From the IMG/VR virus record IMGVR_UViG_3300034073_002803, positions 1 through 22,251 of that record: a stretch of 22,251 nt of DNA, one strand, 5' to 3'. The notes below the pieces were generated by a model. That model was not told the DNA's origin. It worked only from the letters and a program-made list of their open reading frames with translations, and made no database searches. Positions 1 through 7,603 of the stretch are shown here, in pieces (positions within the stretch are counted from its first letter, which is position 1; the number at the start of each line of letters is the position of its first letter). Made by a program: the position numbers and the translations under genes. This stretch comes from a virus.

Positions 1-323
1 CTGGCTTGTAATAATACAAGCAGGTCTTCGCGGGTTTGAATGTCCATTGGAGCTTTGGGCGCGTCAAGCGTGCGCGACCTCAGCAAGCTCTTGTCATAGA
101 GTTCCAGACTTAATGCGATAATGTCCGTCACATCGGAACGAATCGCGGCCACCGCGTCCTGTGATGTGCCGACGACGTTGACACCTTTTTTGATAATTTG
201 TGCCATTTCAATGGAGTTTTTCACCCGTGACACTTCAGCCATGACGTGCTGAACTGTTTGGGCTATCGAATAGAAGTCCTTGACGTCAAGCTTTCTTGCT
301 GTATGTTCGTCTTTTTTACTCAT
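1..323 (-). CDS. Uncharacterised phage protein, C-terminus cut by the window edge
   Basis: The frame opens with ATG at 323 (MSKKDEHTARKLD...) and stays open to base 1, giving at least 107 residues with no stop. The visible part is charged and mostly helical, with no signal peptide or membrane segment. Its start overlaps the stop of the upstream gene by 8 nt, so it is probably translationally coupled as the next gene of the capsid operon. It lies where Mu-like phages carry connector, tail-terminator or tail-sheath genes, but I recognise no domain and assign no function. Confidence 0.7.
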   Translation of the reverse strand, partial: MSKKDEHTARKLDVKDFYSIAQTVQHVMAEVSRVKNSIEMAQIIKKGVNVVGTSQDAVAAIRSDVTDIIALSLELYDKSLLRSRTLDAPKAPMDIQTREDLLVLLQA

Positions 324-780
324 AACATTCTATCCATCGGTAGAGAAGAGGGATGCGTCCCTCCCATCTATCAACGTAATTTCTCCCGCTAAACGCTGGA
401 AATACAATCGTTCCGACGTTGGCGTCTAAAAGAGTTAATCCCATCTTGTTCCGATGTAGCAGAGTGCTTATCTCATAGCAGAGTGATTTCAAATCTTTTG
501 ACGGGGTGTCCGGCCCGTGATTAGCTTTTGAAAAGTCCTCTGTGTACGCATGGATAATTGCCTCAAACGTAATAAAAGAGCTATGCCCCGCCATATCCCT
601 ATCCTGCCGGGTGACGGCTCCGCTGGCAATCGCGATCCCAGGCATAGGAAGCGATGGTGCAATGTCTCCGTTTTCGGAAATCGTGACGGCATGCGCACAC
701 ACTCCATACCCTTTTAAGGCTGTTGAGCCTTGCAAAACATCTTGAATCCCATCCAATATTGAGACAATCACGTTACTCAT
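316..780 (-). CDS. Putative tail-terminator-like virion protein
   Basis: A 154-aa protein (MSNVIVSILDGIQDV...). It directly follows the gp36-like gene and is coupled to it by an ATGA overlap. In Mu-type gene order the next gene after gp36 is the tail-completion protein gp37, and the length fits. Features consistent with that group are an amphipathic N-terminal helix and a predicted mixed alpha/beta body ending in a tryptophan-rich strand region (RWEGRIPLLYRWIE). The assignment rests on position and general look, not on a recognised motif. Alternatives are another head-tail joining protein or a minor tail protein. Confidence 0.5.
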   Translation of the reverse strand: MSNVIVSILDGIQDVLQGSTALKGYGVCAHAVTISENGDIAPSLPMPGIAIASGAVTRQDRDMAGHSSFITFEAIIHAYTEDFSKANHGPDTPSKDLKSLCYEISTLLHRNKMGLTLLDANVGTIVFPAFSGRNYVDRWEGRIPLLYRWIECYE

Positions 781-1256
781 ACTTGCAACACATACGAGTT
801 AAATGCACTATTTTTGCGTGAAAATACCGGCGTCCAGTTCCGAGTCGTTGAAACGGCGTTGCCTGACGTGACGGCGTTGCCTGGGTTTGGCAACTCCTCC
901 CCATCTGAAACAAGGGGAATATCACCTGCTGCGATTTGTTCCAATTTTCGCATAGCTTCCTTGTATGCGAAAATATACATCTCTCCGGCTTGTTGATTGG
1001 TCGATGCCAACCAAAAGATCGCCAACGAGTCTTCAATATCCTTGAGGATGTCAGGAATAGCATCACCCACAAATGGCAAGTAGTCGCCGTAGCGCGTCTG
1101 TAAATGGCTGTTGATGCAATTATAGCCGTAAACGCGGGCGGCGTCAAGCTTCTCTGGGTCGACCACGCCTTCACAGGTGGCTGCCCAGGACAGGATAACT
1201 CGCTCTCCTGTCCTGAGAATCAGTCTGGCGTCTGTTGTATATGTCACAGTTGCCAT
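777..1256 (-). CDS. Head-tail connector, Mu gp36-like (DUF1320-like)
   Basis: A 159-aa protein (MATVTYTTDARLILRTGER...). It has the pattern of gp36/DUF1320 adaptor proteins: an N-terminal segment, a Tyr/Cys helix with 'INSHLQTRYGDYLPF', a 'IPDILKDIEDSLAIFWLA' helix and a final helix with 'EAMRKLEQIAAGDIPL'. Such proteins join the portal/head to the tail inside the virion. The ATG at 1256 follows AAGGGG by 6 nt. It lies downstream of the capsid gene and its stop overlaps the next start (ATGA). Family membership is from memory of the pattern; the role follows from gene order. Confidence 0.6.
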   Translation of the reverse strand: MATVTYTTDARLILRTGERVILSWAATCEGVVDPEKLDAARVYGYNCINSHLQTRYGDYLPFVGDAIPDILKDIEDSLAIFWLASTNQQAGEMYIFAYKEAMRKLEQIAAGDIPLVSDGEELPNPGNAVTSGNAVSTTRNWTPVFSRKNSAFNSYVLQV

Positions 1257-1265
1257 GATTTCCCC

Positions 1266-1916
1266 TTAGAAGCAGGCTGCGCCGTCTGCCACTTTCAAGT
1301 CATCACCAGCCTGATCACAAAAACAGACAATATTGGCGGTGTCATTATAGAAGATTGTCCCCTCTGGAAATGTGCCGCACGGATCGGACGTCTCAAATTC
1401 TAATTTGAGCGCGGCGCTAACTTCGACAACAGGAGATGTTAAGAGGATAGTGCCATCAGTGCTGTTGTCAATCGTTTCGCCATTGACTAATGTCACAACG
1501 CCTGTGCTTTCAATTGCAAACTTTTCAGCGGCGGCGGCTCCGGCGGCCATGAGTTTGACTGAAAAAGAGGCATCTTCTGACGTTGCGGTCGCGTCGTCAA
1601 TCACGGCGTCTAATTGCATGACGGTCTCATTGTTTGCCGCGCTGGTTTCCTGGACAAATGACGCTCCGACTCCGATCCCCGTCGCAGGGGTTCCGCTGGT
1701 TTGGTGCGTCAACGTAGCGGGACGGCTCACGGTATTCGTCAATGCCGTGTTGGTGGTACTGTCAGTCGATGACAACGTCACGGAAAAATTTCCGTTGCTG
1801 TCGAGAGCGCCTGACAAAATCTGCTCAACTGTTCCTACTCTGGTTTCTGCCGCAACAATTGTTAATGTGAACATCAACACAAGCAGGCTTGCAAGAATAT
1901 ATATGCGTTTTTTCAT
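1266..1916 (-). CDS. Exported protein with signal peptide in the capsid operon
   Basis: A 216-aa protein. Residues 1-24 form a classic signal peptide: MKKR, a hydrophobic core (ILASLLVLMFTLTIV), then a likely cleavage after Ala in 'VAA-ET'. The mature part is Ser/Thr/Ala-rich and beta-prone, with no further membrane segment. The C-terminus carries a Cys cluster (one Cys near 'SDPCGTF', then CFC, then a final ACF) after a 'GTIFYNDTANIV' stretch, a tail seen on surface and fibre-like proteins. SD AAGGGA precedes ATG 1916. It sits between the major capsid and connector genes, an odd place for an exported protein. It could be a virion decoration or a host-surface protein; function unknown. Confidence 0.7.
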   Translation of the reverse strand: MKKRIYILASLLVLMFTLTIVAAETRVGTVEQILSGALDSNGNFSVTLSSTDSTTNTALTNTVSRPATLTHQTSGTPATGIGVGASFVQETSAANNETVMQLDAVIDDATATSEDASFSVKLMAAGAAAAEKFAIESTGVVTLVNGETIDNSTDGTILLTSPVVEVSAALKLEFETSDPCGTFPEGTIFYNDTANIVCFCDQAGDDLKVADGAACF

Positions 1917-1932
1917 GTTGTATCCCTTACAG

Positions 1933-1955
1933 AAAAGGGGCGGGAGTCCCGCCCC
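1933..1955 (-). terminator. Hairpin terminator after the major capsid gene
   Basis: GGGGCGG (1937-1943) pairs with CCGCCCC (1949-1955) around a 5-nt loop; on the minus strand a short TTTT tract (1936-1933) follows. It starts 6 nt past the capsid stop and ends 17 nt before the next start. The U-tract is short, so partial termination is likely, which would keep capsid mRNA more abundant than downstream genes. Confidence 0.6.
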
Positions 1956-1960
1956 GTGTG

Positions 1961-2935
1961 TTATGAAATGGCGTCCTCAATCATGTAGGCCGCGCTGCTG
2001 TCAATAATGGCTTCGTCAACGGACTGGTCAACTTCAACCCATACGCCGCCGCCACCTCTGGCCTCATCGCGATACACGCGAACGCGAATGCCATCTTGAC
2101 CGCCTTCGGGGGTGAACCTGAACGTTTTAAAGGCGCTATTGTCCATCGTGGACGGGCTGGGGTTGATGTAAGCAACCACACAGTGTTTTGTCCAGATATA
2201 GCCTTTGGTGAATGTGGTTTTCGTCTTCGGGGTGCTGTCGTACATTGCCTCGCAGACATAGACGTTATTTACCCGGAAGATTTGCGCCAACAGTTGCGGC
2301 GTCACCATCGCTGGCGATCCAGGATAGGCTCCCCCGGTGATGCGCTCCAAAATCTGAGGATGTGACGTCAGTTGAATAAACACGTCCAACCCCATAAAGA
2401 CGGTGTTCGGCTTTTTGTGACATGCCTGATATGCCGTCCATATAATATCAATGGGGATGCTGTCAACGCTACTATGGTTATCCCATTGTGTCGCGGCGAC
2501 AAGTTGCGTTTTGTTCGCAGCGGGATAATTCGCCGACGTGAACGCTAACGTCTCGCAACGGCTCTCTCGCGCCAACATGAGTTTTGACATCAAGACGGTT
2601 GTCGTCTCTTCTTCCATGTCAAGGCTTCCCTGCCCGTTCGCTTGGTTTTGTTGATTGCGCATTTCGTTATCAGAGATAAAGAATTTCTGCGCTTTATCGG
2701 CGCAGTTGTACTCTGATAGGCTGATCGCGTAGTTTGCGCTCTTGGCTTCATCAGACGGCCCGCGCTCAACGTCTGGAATTGAAAGCTCGTTTTTCTTTGC
2801 GAAGACGCGATATTGTCCGCTCTGCGTGGATACCGGCACAAACGGAAAGAGGATGTCTTGCATGTAATCGTTTCCGTCGTTCCGCGTCCTGATTGCAAGG
2901 TCTGTCAATAACGGCTTTACATATTCTCTACTCAT
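1961..2935 (-). CDS. Major capsid protein (HK97-fold type)
   Basis: A 324-aa protein (MSREYVKPLLTDLAIRTR...). The N-terminal third has the usual capsid-family pattern: 'ILFPFVPVSTQSGQYRVF', then 'LSEYNCADKAQKFFISDNEMRNQ', then a helix with 'ARESRCETLAF'. The C-terminal half has P-domain-like strands and a Gly-rich turn near 280-296 ('YRDEARGGGGVWVEVDQ'). The SD is AAGGAG with ATG at 2935. Its place after a protease/scaffold and a decoration-like gene is the classic head-gene order. No separate pro-peptide is obvious, which fits a scaffold supplied by the protease gene. Exact family is not established. Confidence 0.85.
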   Translation of the reverse strand: MSREYVKPLLTDLAIRTRNDGNDYMQDILFPFVPVSTQSGQYRVFAKKNELSIPDVERGPSDEAKSANYAISLSEYNCADKAQKFFISDNEMRNQQNQANGQGSLDMEEETTTVLMSKLMLARESRCETLAFTSANYPAANKTQLVAATQWDNHSSVDSIPIDIIWTAYQACHKKPNTVFMGLDVFIQLTSHPQILERITGGAYPGSPAMVTPQLLAQIFRVNNVYVCEAMYDSTPKTKTTFTKGYIWTKHCVVAYINPSPSTMDNSAFKTFRFTPEGGQDGIRVRVYRDEARGGGGVWVEVDQSVDEAIIDSSAAYMIEDAIS

Positions 2936-2947
2936 CGGTTTTTCTCC

Positions 2948-3334
2948 TTACGGTTTCACGTATCCGACCATCTTGGCTTCGATACATTCGGCTGCGCCGG
3001 TTGCGGTTTCGAGTGCAATGCCACACACCCAGTCAGTGGATACGGCTTTTTGTGCGCGTCCTAATGTCGCCGCGACGGTCAATTCGTCGCCGGGAATGAC
3101 GGCTTCTGTCACAATGACTGGCATAATATTGCCAAGACCGAACGCCGTGAACGTGGTGGTGTCGTCAGCAGATTCATACGCAACGCCATGCACATATACG
3201 CCCTTCGCGGCGGGAATCTTTGCTTGCCCATCGCTTGACCCTAATCCAACCAGGGCATATTCTGTGATCGCGCCTTCTGCGGTTTTTGTAATGCCTGACC
3301 CAGGCACAAATTTTGCTTGCGCTTCTGTTGCCAT
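2948..3334 (-). CDS. Capsid decoration protein, DUF2190-like
   Basis: A 128-aa, Ala/Gly/Val-rich, all-beta-looking protein (MATEAQAKFVPGSGITK...). The 'AEGAITEYALVGLGSSDGQAKIPAAKG' type N-terminus and the 'VIPGDELTVAATLGRAQKA' turn match the small DUF2190/head-decoration group, which stabilises the mature shell as surface trimers or pentamers. It lies between protease/scaffold and major capsid genes, as expected. GGAGGA precedes ATG 3334, using bases that also encode the end of the upstream gene (stop 3339). Confidence 0.7.
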   Translation of the reverse strand: MATEAQAKFVPGSGITKTAEGAITEYALVGLGSSDGQAKIPAAKGVYVHGVAYESADDTTTFTAFGLGNIMPVIVTEAVIPGDELTVAATLGRAQKAVSTDWVCGIALETATGAAECIEAKMVGYVKP

Positions 3335-3338
3335 GTGT

Positions 3339-4136
3339 TTAGTCCTCCTCTCGGAACAGTTCAGGGCGTTCGCCCTTGACCGCTAACCGAGCTTGCAAGT
3401 ATGGAATGTTGTCTGTTTTTATACGTTCCTCAATAAGGTGTCGCGCTTCAGTAACGTTATCGGCGAAGCGGGCTTTTGGCTCGGCGATTTGACCCATAGG
3501 CACGGCGCCGACGCCCTGCTCGGCGAATCCTTGCAAAAGATGACAGAATTCATCTCGCAGGCTATGCGTCCGACCCTCCGCAAACTGGACTTTCCCGGAG
3601 TGCGACAGCTTCTGTGCAAACTGCTGGATATGTTGGCCTGTCAAAATTTGTGACGCATGATGTTTGACGGCTAACGTCTCGAAAAAATGCGCTAACTTTT
3701 CAGCAGCCTTGTCTTCTCTGGCTTGCTGTAGCTCGTTTCTGAGCGCCGAAATCTCATCGCGCATGGCGATCATGTCTGGCGTGTCGGTGATAGCCGTTTC
3801 CATTGGTGATACGGCATCGGCATCAACTATGGTAGGCGGTTCTGGTAGTTCTGGGGCGTTTTCTGCTGGCGTCTCTTGCGGGCGATCCTGTTGAGGCACT
3901 ACGGAGATGTCAAGAGATGCGGAAGGAGTGTCTGCCTCACGTTCCCAGGGCGTCGGCTCGCCGTCAATGAATCCATACGCAGAGAGCACGCGACCTCGTA
4001 AGTCATCATTAGGCAGGATGTCGCCGGATTCCAATTTGTCGAGAATGACGGCATCAATCCCTGATGCCTCGGAAATCTCGGCAAGCGTTTTTCCGTCCGC
4101 TGCGCGTTTGGCTGACAAGAGTTGAGTGTTTGGCAT
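3339..4136 (-). CDS. Nested internal-start scaffold protein
   Basis: Within the protease/scaffold gene an in-frame ATG at 4136 (MPNTQLLSAKRAADGK...) is preceded 9 nt upstream by AAGAGGAG, a strong SD, whereas the full-length start has none. Translation here gives a 265-aa product lacking the protease domain but keeping the HTH-like segment, acidic Pro-rich linker and coiled coil. Lambda C/Nu3 and Mu I/Z make their scaffolds in this nested way, so this is probably the main scaffold. Seen: start, SD and frame. Inferred: that it is used. Confidence 0.6.
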   Translation of the reverse strand: MPNTQLLSAKRAADGKTLAEISEASGIDAVILDKLESGDILPNDDLRGRVLSAYGFIDGEPTPWEREADTPSASLDISVVPQQDRPQETPAENAPELPEPPTIVDADAVSPMETAITDTPDMIAMRDEISALRNELQQAREDKAAEKLAHFFETLAVKHHASQILTGQHIQQFAQKLSHSGKVQFAEGRTHSLRDEFCHLLQGFAEQGVGAVPMGQIAEPKARFADNVTEARHLIEERIKTDNIPYLQARLAVKGERPELFREED

Positions 4137-4637
4137 TGGTTTGTTCTCCTCTTGGTGTGAAAATGTAATTGTCACAATGTCAGGCGATAGCCTGCCATCG
4201 TGAAATGGATGAAGTAACTCTTTTGGAAACATCCCCTTGACCGCAGGAGGCATCTTTGCGCCTAAAAAGCTAATTCCCGCGATGACGTTTCTCAGAACCC
4301 TCCCCCCTTGCGTAGGATACCGGAAGAAGAGGTCAACCGAGCGGTTAGGATAATGCGCGTCAAGGAGAGGAATCAGGCTGTCAGGGATGTTTTGAACTTC
4401 TGCGAAGACAGATTTGACTCCGTCTTTCGCCTTTTGAAGGAAATATCTTGCGGCCATACCAAAAGAGGCTTCGCGGATAATTTCTGGGGCAACTTCCTCA
4501 TGATTGAGCGAGATCAGCGCCCTGAATTCATGGCGAGCAGCATTCGAATTATTGACCATATCAATGAGATCATGGTCTCCGAAGTGGTAGCCGTTCCAAT
4601 TTCCAGGGCGGAAAATCTCGTAAATACGTGTTGCCAT
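3339..4637 (-). CDS. Head maturation protease/scaffold fusion, Mu gpI-like
   Basis: A 432-aa protein from ATG 4637 (MATRIYEIFRPGNWNG...). Residues 3-140 match the phage I-type protease pattern: 'RIYEIFR.G', 'SLNHEE' near 43-48, 'AHYPNRSVDLFF' near 94-105, and 'VLRNVIAGISFLGAKMPPAVKGM' near 114-136. His and Ser in these motifs are the likely catalytic residues. Residues about 173-223 resemble an XRE helix-turn-helix, followed by a Pro/Glu-rich linker and a helical coil (near 285-330) typical of scaffolds. The frame continues upstream to a TTG at 4673, but that codon is the -35 box of the promoter. ATG 4637 has no SD. Confidence 0.75.
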   Translation of the reverse strand: MATRIYEIFRPGNWNGYHFGDHDLIDMVNNSNAARHEFRALISLNHEEVAPEIIREASFGMAARYFLQKAKDGVKSVFAEVQNIPDSLIPLLDAHYPNRSVDLFFRYPTQGGRVLRNVIAGISFLGAKMPPAVKGMFPKELLHPFHDGRLSPDIVTITFSHQEENKPMPNTQLLSAKRAADGKTLAEISEASGIDAVILDKLESGDILPNDDLRGRVLSAYGFIDGEPTPWEREADTPSASLDISVVPQQDRPQETPAENAPELPEPPTIVDADAVSPMETAITDTPDMIAMRDEISALRNELQQAREDKAAEKLAHFFETLAVKHHASQILTGQHIQQFAQKLSHSGKVQFAEGRTHSLRDEFCHLLQGFAEQGVGAVPMGQIAEPKARFADNVTEARHLIEERIKTDNIPYLQARLAVKGERPELFREED

Positions 4638-4644
4638 ATCTTTC

Positions 4645-4673
4645 ATGTAACACTTTTCACAGCAACCTGTCAA
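4645..4673 (-). promoter_or_regulatory. Promoter of the capsid operon
   Basis: On the minus strand TTGACA (4673-4668) and TTACAT (4650-4645) are separated by exactly 17 nt. The -10 box ends 7 nt before ATG 4637, so transcription would begin at or next to the start codon, giving a leaderless message. It lies just downstream of the terminator at 4714-4752. Confidence 0.65.
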
Positions 4674-4713
4674 GTGTTAATGAGAAGAATGGCAAACGAG
4701 CGCAAATACAAAC

Positions 4714-4752
4714 AAAAAAAGCCACTTCGCTTGGCCGAAGTGGCTTTTTTTG
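4714..4752 (-). terminator. Terminator of the fibre operon (bidirectional form)
   Basis: GCCACTTCG (4721-4729) and CGAAGTGGC (4736-4744) form a perfect 9-bp stem with a 6-nt loop, flanked by A7 (4714-4720) and T8 (4745-4752). On the minus strand it ends the transcript 11 nt after the fibre-gene stop at 4763. The symmetric A and T tracts would let it work in both directions. Confidence 0.9.
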
Positions 4753-4762
4753 TAAAAGAATA

Positions 4763-6073
4763 TTAGCGGATTTCTTTCCATTGGATTGCCGCCCTGACGG
4801 AGCTGTCACTGGTTGACGTCCTAATCGCCGCAATCGTCAAAATGTCTGACGTCCCCGTGCGACGCAAGGAGAGAATAGTCTTGCCGAGCAGTCCTGATAC
4901 TTGTGTCAGGCTATTCCGCCCCGTCGCCAAAAAATCAGAGAAAATCACGGTTCCCCCGCTCACGACAGTGGCGGCGGTATCAACGTCCATTCCACTTGTC
5001 GCGCCAACTGATGCGAAATTCGCGCCAATGAGGGTCGGTCGGTATAAAATGACATACCTGATCGGGTTATCCCCTGTCACGGTAAACCCGTCAGGCACGT
5101 AAAGCCCGCGATTCGTCAGGCTGTTGAATGTGGCGGATGGGCGGATGGACATAATGGGGATAAGCGTCGTGCTGACAGTCTTTGCTCCTGTTCCTGTATC
5201 GGCTGACCGCTGAAGCCCTGGTAACGATCTCAGGTCAAGACCACCCTCACTCTTGACGGTCGCGCAAATCGCCCGCATGGTTGCCGAGGCATTCGCGGCA
5301 AGGCGATAGCGCAGGCCGATGGCATTGGACGTGTCACCGTAGCCCATCTCAGCATACGTGTATGTCGCATCGTTGTAAATCCTCCAAAAGATAGGGAGCG
5401 TCGGCGTCTGCCAATAGCCCGTTGCCCGAATATTGTCATTATAAATCTCATGAAGAGGAACTGGGGAGCCATTTCTCACAAGCGCGAATCTGATGCGCCC
5501 AACTTTCAGGCTTTGAAAGTCAATGCTCAAAATCTGAGAGGTTGACCAATCAACATCAGATACGCTATTTTTGTTCCAGACGCTTTGCGCGTATGTGGTT
5601 TCTGTCGTTGACCCGCTAATGGACGTGCGTAGAAACAAAAACGCGATTCCGGTTCCGATGTCTGCGTTGTCAAGCGTTCCTGTAATGTCAATGAGGGCGC
5701 TGTTCCCTGGAGTGTATGGAATGTCATAACTATAGAGCGCGGCGCTTGTGCCGTTGGTCACTTCGGTCGTTGCTAACACGACATCCCTGGCGTTCGCGTT
5801 GTGTGTGACTGTCGCGTTGCCTGATTTCACTTCGTCGATGATGTCTGGCTGTTTCCCATAGATAAACTCGACATCTAACCGCTGTCCCGTATCAGAGACG
5901 CGCTGACGTCCGAAGGCATCCAGGTTGAGGCTGTCTGGCGTCGTTGACTGGATGCTGTTGGTAGTTGCGTCATAAATGTTATTCAGGATAACATTGTCTG
6001 GATAATTTGACCCAAAAATAACAATGACGGGAATGGTGAGAATACAAAGTGATACAAGTGCAAATTTTTTCAT
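4763..6073 (-). CDS. Fibre-like or surface protein with signal peptide
   Basis: A 436-aa protein. Residues 1-21 form a signal peptide (MKKFALVSLC..IPVIVIFG). Residues about 50-80 hold 'DAFGRQRVSDTGQRLDVEFIYGKQPDIIDE', a motif I know from phage fibre/virion surface proteins that begin a beta-rich module. The rest is a 350-residue beta-sandwich-like body rich in Thr, Ser, Asn and Arg, with a C-terminal strand 'AAIQWKEIR'. AAGGAGG precedes ATG 6073. It follows another fibre-like gene by 10 nt. A leader peptide on such a protein is unusual: it may be exported to the cell surface, or the hydrophobic N-terminus may serve another role. Receptor binding is a guess. Confidence 0.65.
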   Translation of the reverse strand: MKKFALVSLCILTIPVIVIFGSNYPDNVILNNIYDATTNSIQSTTPDSLNLDAFGRQRVSDTGQRLDVEFIYGKQPDIIDEVKSGNATVTHNANARDVVLATTEVTNGTSAALYSYDIPYTPGNSALIDITGTLDNADIGTGIAFLFLRTSISGSTTETTYAQSVWNKNSVSDVDWSTSQILSIDFQSLKVGRIRFALVRNGSPVPLHEIYNDNIRATGYWQTPTLPIFWRIYNDATYTYAEMGYGDTSNAIGLRYRLAANASATMRAICATVKSEGGLDLRSLPGLQRSADTGTGAKTVSTTLIPIMSIRPSATFNSLTNRGLYVPDGFTVTGDNPIRYVILYRPTLIGANFASVGATSGMDVDTAATVVSGGTVIFSDFLATGRNSLTQVSGLLGKTILSLRRTGTSDILTIAAIRTSTSDSSVRAAIQWKEIR

Positions 6074-6083
6074 GGCTGCCTCC

Positions 6084-7163
6084 TTATGGCAATGCGCTAA
6101 AGTCTATCAATGTTGCTGTTTTCGTTGTGCCTAAACTATTCGTGATTTTGATCATAATATCCCCGTCATCTCCGCTTCCCGATCCGTCGCTTTGCCACAT
6201 GATATGACTGTTGTTTGGCGGGGCTGCCGGGTCTGATGAGAGTGCTGTTTTGACGATGGCGTTGATATTGTGAGAGGCGTCAAAATATCCGTTGACGCTA
6301 TTCCATACCAGAATTTGCCCTGATGTCGTCAAGGGGGTTCCATCGACATCGTCAAGCTCTGTGAGCCGAGAGGAGAACGTCGGGCGCGTGACGAGCGTCC
6401 CGTTTTGGTGGGCATGCACAACAACAGCGATGCGAATGCGTCGGTCTGGCGCTTCCGGCTCAACGTTGGTCAGATACCCCGCTGTTGTCGGAGAGATATA
6501 CAAAATATCGCCATCATGCCACGTCTCTCCATACGGGGTTCCGGTCGTGTCAAACCCTCGCGTCTTCCCGAACCATGTGACTTTCCCGCTTTCCCCATTG
6601 TCAAGCCCCTCTGTCAGAATGCCCATCGTATATGAAGGATGCAGTGACCCATCTGCGATAGCGGGCTGTATTAACAGCCTGCCAGAGTTGCCGGTTGTGC
6701 CTGCGAACATAACGGGCGTTCCGTCTTCAATTCGCGTCCCTGTGTGATTCGCGCCCTCGAAAAACATCTCCTGACCGACCTGGAGAATGACATCAGCCGC
6801 CACGCGAAGATTGCATGTCTGCTCTGCATCATTCCACCAAAGCGTTCCAACCGGTTCGTTTCCGCTCTCAACATAGGCAGTGTCAAGGGTTATCGCGCCG
6901 ACCGCATTGACATCATGCCCCTTCATGTCTATGTCTGTGTCAATGGTGTGTGCGGCAACGCTCCATTCACGATTGTCAAGCTGCGCATGGTCACGAGTCA
7001 ACCGACTTGTAACAGTTCCGTCCTGGTTATCGGTGAGACTGCCATCCTCAAACTCTATCGTGTGGATAAGCAGGCTCGGATCACCATCAGCTTCTTTCAC
7101 TCGGATAGGATACCCGGCATTGACGCGGGTTGTGTGTGTGCCATGAACTTGATGCGTTGTCAT
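6084..7163 (-). CDS. Tail-fibre-like virion protein
   Basis: A 359-aa protein without a signal peptide (MTTHQVHGTHTTRVN...). It looks like modular phage fibre proteins: a 'TLWWNDAEQTCNLR' strand pair (near 100-120), 'EDGTPVMFAG' and 'GDILYISPTTAGYLTNVEPEAPDRRIRIAVVVHAH', a block typical of the beta-rich shaft domain in many fibre proteins. Then come 'LTELDDVDGTPLTTSGQILVWNS' and a C-terminal 'GDIMIKITNSLGTTKTATL' strand. It is coupled by an ATGA overlap to the RemA-like gene upstream and followed by the signal-peptide fibre gene. Likely a structural or adhesion component of the virion; the receptor is unknown. Confidence 0.7.
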   Translation of the reverse strand: MTTHQVHGTHTTRVNAGYPIRVKEADGDPSLLIHTIEFEDGSLTDNQDGTVTSRLTRDHAQLDNREWSVAAHTIDTDIDMKGHDVNAVGAITLDTAYVESGNEPVGTLWWNDAEQTCNLRVAADVILQVGQEMFFEGANHTGTRIEDGTPVMFAGTTGNSGRLLIQPAIADGSLHPSYTMGILTEGLDNGESGKVTWFGKTRGFDTTGTPYGETWHDGDILYISPTTAGYLTNVEPEAPDRRIRIAVVVHAHQNGTLVTRPTFSSRLTELDDVDGTPLTTSGQILVWNSVNGYFDASHNINAIVKTALSSDPAAPPNNSHIMWQSDGSGSGDDGDIMIKITNSLGTTKTATLIDFSALP

Positions 7164-7417
7164 TGACGTTCTTCCCTCATTTTTTCAAGGATTAGCAAAG
7201 GAGAATGTGCTGACAAAATACACTTGCCGCCACAAATGAAAATAAGGCTTTGCGTCTTGCTGCCATGCGTCGCGTCAATGATATTGTGGTCAAGATACAT
7301 ATCATTAACGTATCGTTTGATAGGGCGGGCGCTCTCCTGCCCTGCCGCGCAAAATCCAATGACAGCATCCACACGAAAAAAATCATTGGTTCCAAAATCA
7401 ATATATCGTGGACTCAT
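7160..7417 (-). CDS. RemA-like (DUF370) DNA-binding regulator
   Basis: An 85-aa protein from ATG 7417, chosen because GGGGAG lies 7 nt upstream; the frame extends to a TTG at 7432 with no SD. The pattern matches RemA: an N-terminal 'YIDFGTNDFFRVDAVIGFC', then 'ESARPIKRYVNDMYLDHNIIDATHGSKTQSLIF' (residues about 28-60) and 'ILSAHSP' near 67-73. In RemA the Arg of 'PIKR' and the 'IDATYGRRTR' loop contact DNA; here the loop is IDATHGSKTQ, so two basic residues differ. RemA proteins form rings that bind DNA and activate biofilm or matrix genes. As first gene of the fibre operon it might regulate that operon or host surface genes. Confidence 0.75.
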   Translation of the reverse strand: MSPRYIDFGTNDFFRVDAVIGFCAAGQESARPIKRYVNDMYLDHNIIDATHGSKTQSLIFICGGKCILSAHSPLLILEKMREERQ

Positions 7418-7469
7418 AAGGGCACTCCCCAAAAATAGAACGTCACGGATAAATTGTTTCTATGTGAAT

Positions 7470-7498
7470 AGGATAGCAAGAGAATATTATCTTGTCAA
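7470..7498 (-). promoter_or_regulatory. Promoter of the RemA-like/fibre operon
   Basis: Minus-strand TTGACA (7498-7493) and TATCCT (7475-7470) with a 17-nt spacer. Transcription would start near 7463, giving a leader of about 45 nt before ATG 7417. Confidence 0.7.
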
Positions 7499-7603
7499 GA
7501 CTTTTGTGTTTTTTTTCATTTTCGTTTAGAGAAAACGCCTAATATTAAAAGCCGAGAGCGCAATGTAAAAAAAATATGGTGAGATTCACTCAGTCAAGCA
7601 AAC

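Noticed and set aside
1372-2007. A 211-aa plus-strand frame
   Set aside because: It is antisense to the signal-peptide gene and to the capsid terminator; its composition is a shadow of a Thr/Ser-rich coding strand, with no SD or promoter.
4308-4766. A 152-aa plus-strand frame (MRRIPEEEVNRAV...)
   Set aside because: It is antisense to the protease domain of the scaffold gene, whose motifs are clear, and it reads through the strong terminator.
4763-7163. Diversity-generating retroelement acting on a fibre gene
   Set aside because: No reverse transcriptase, template repeat or variable-repeat-like C-terminal region was visible in the window.
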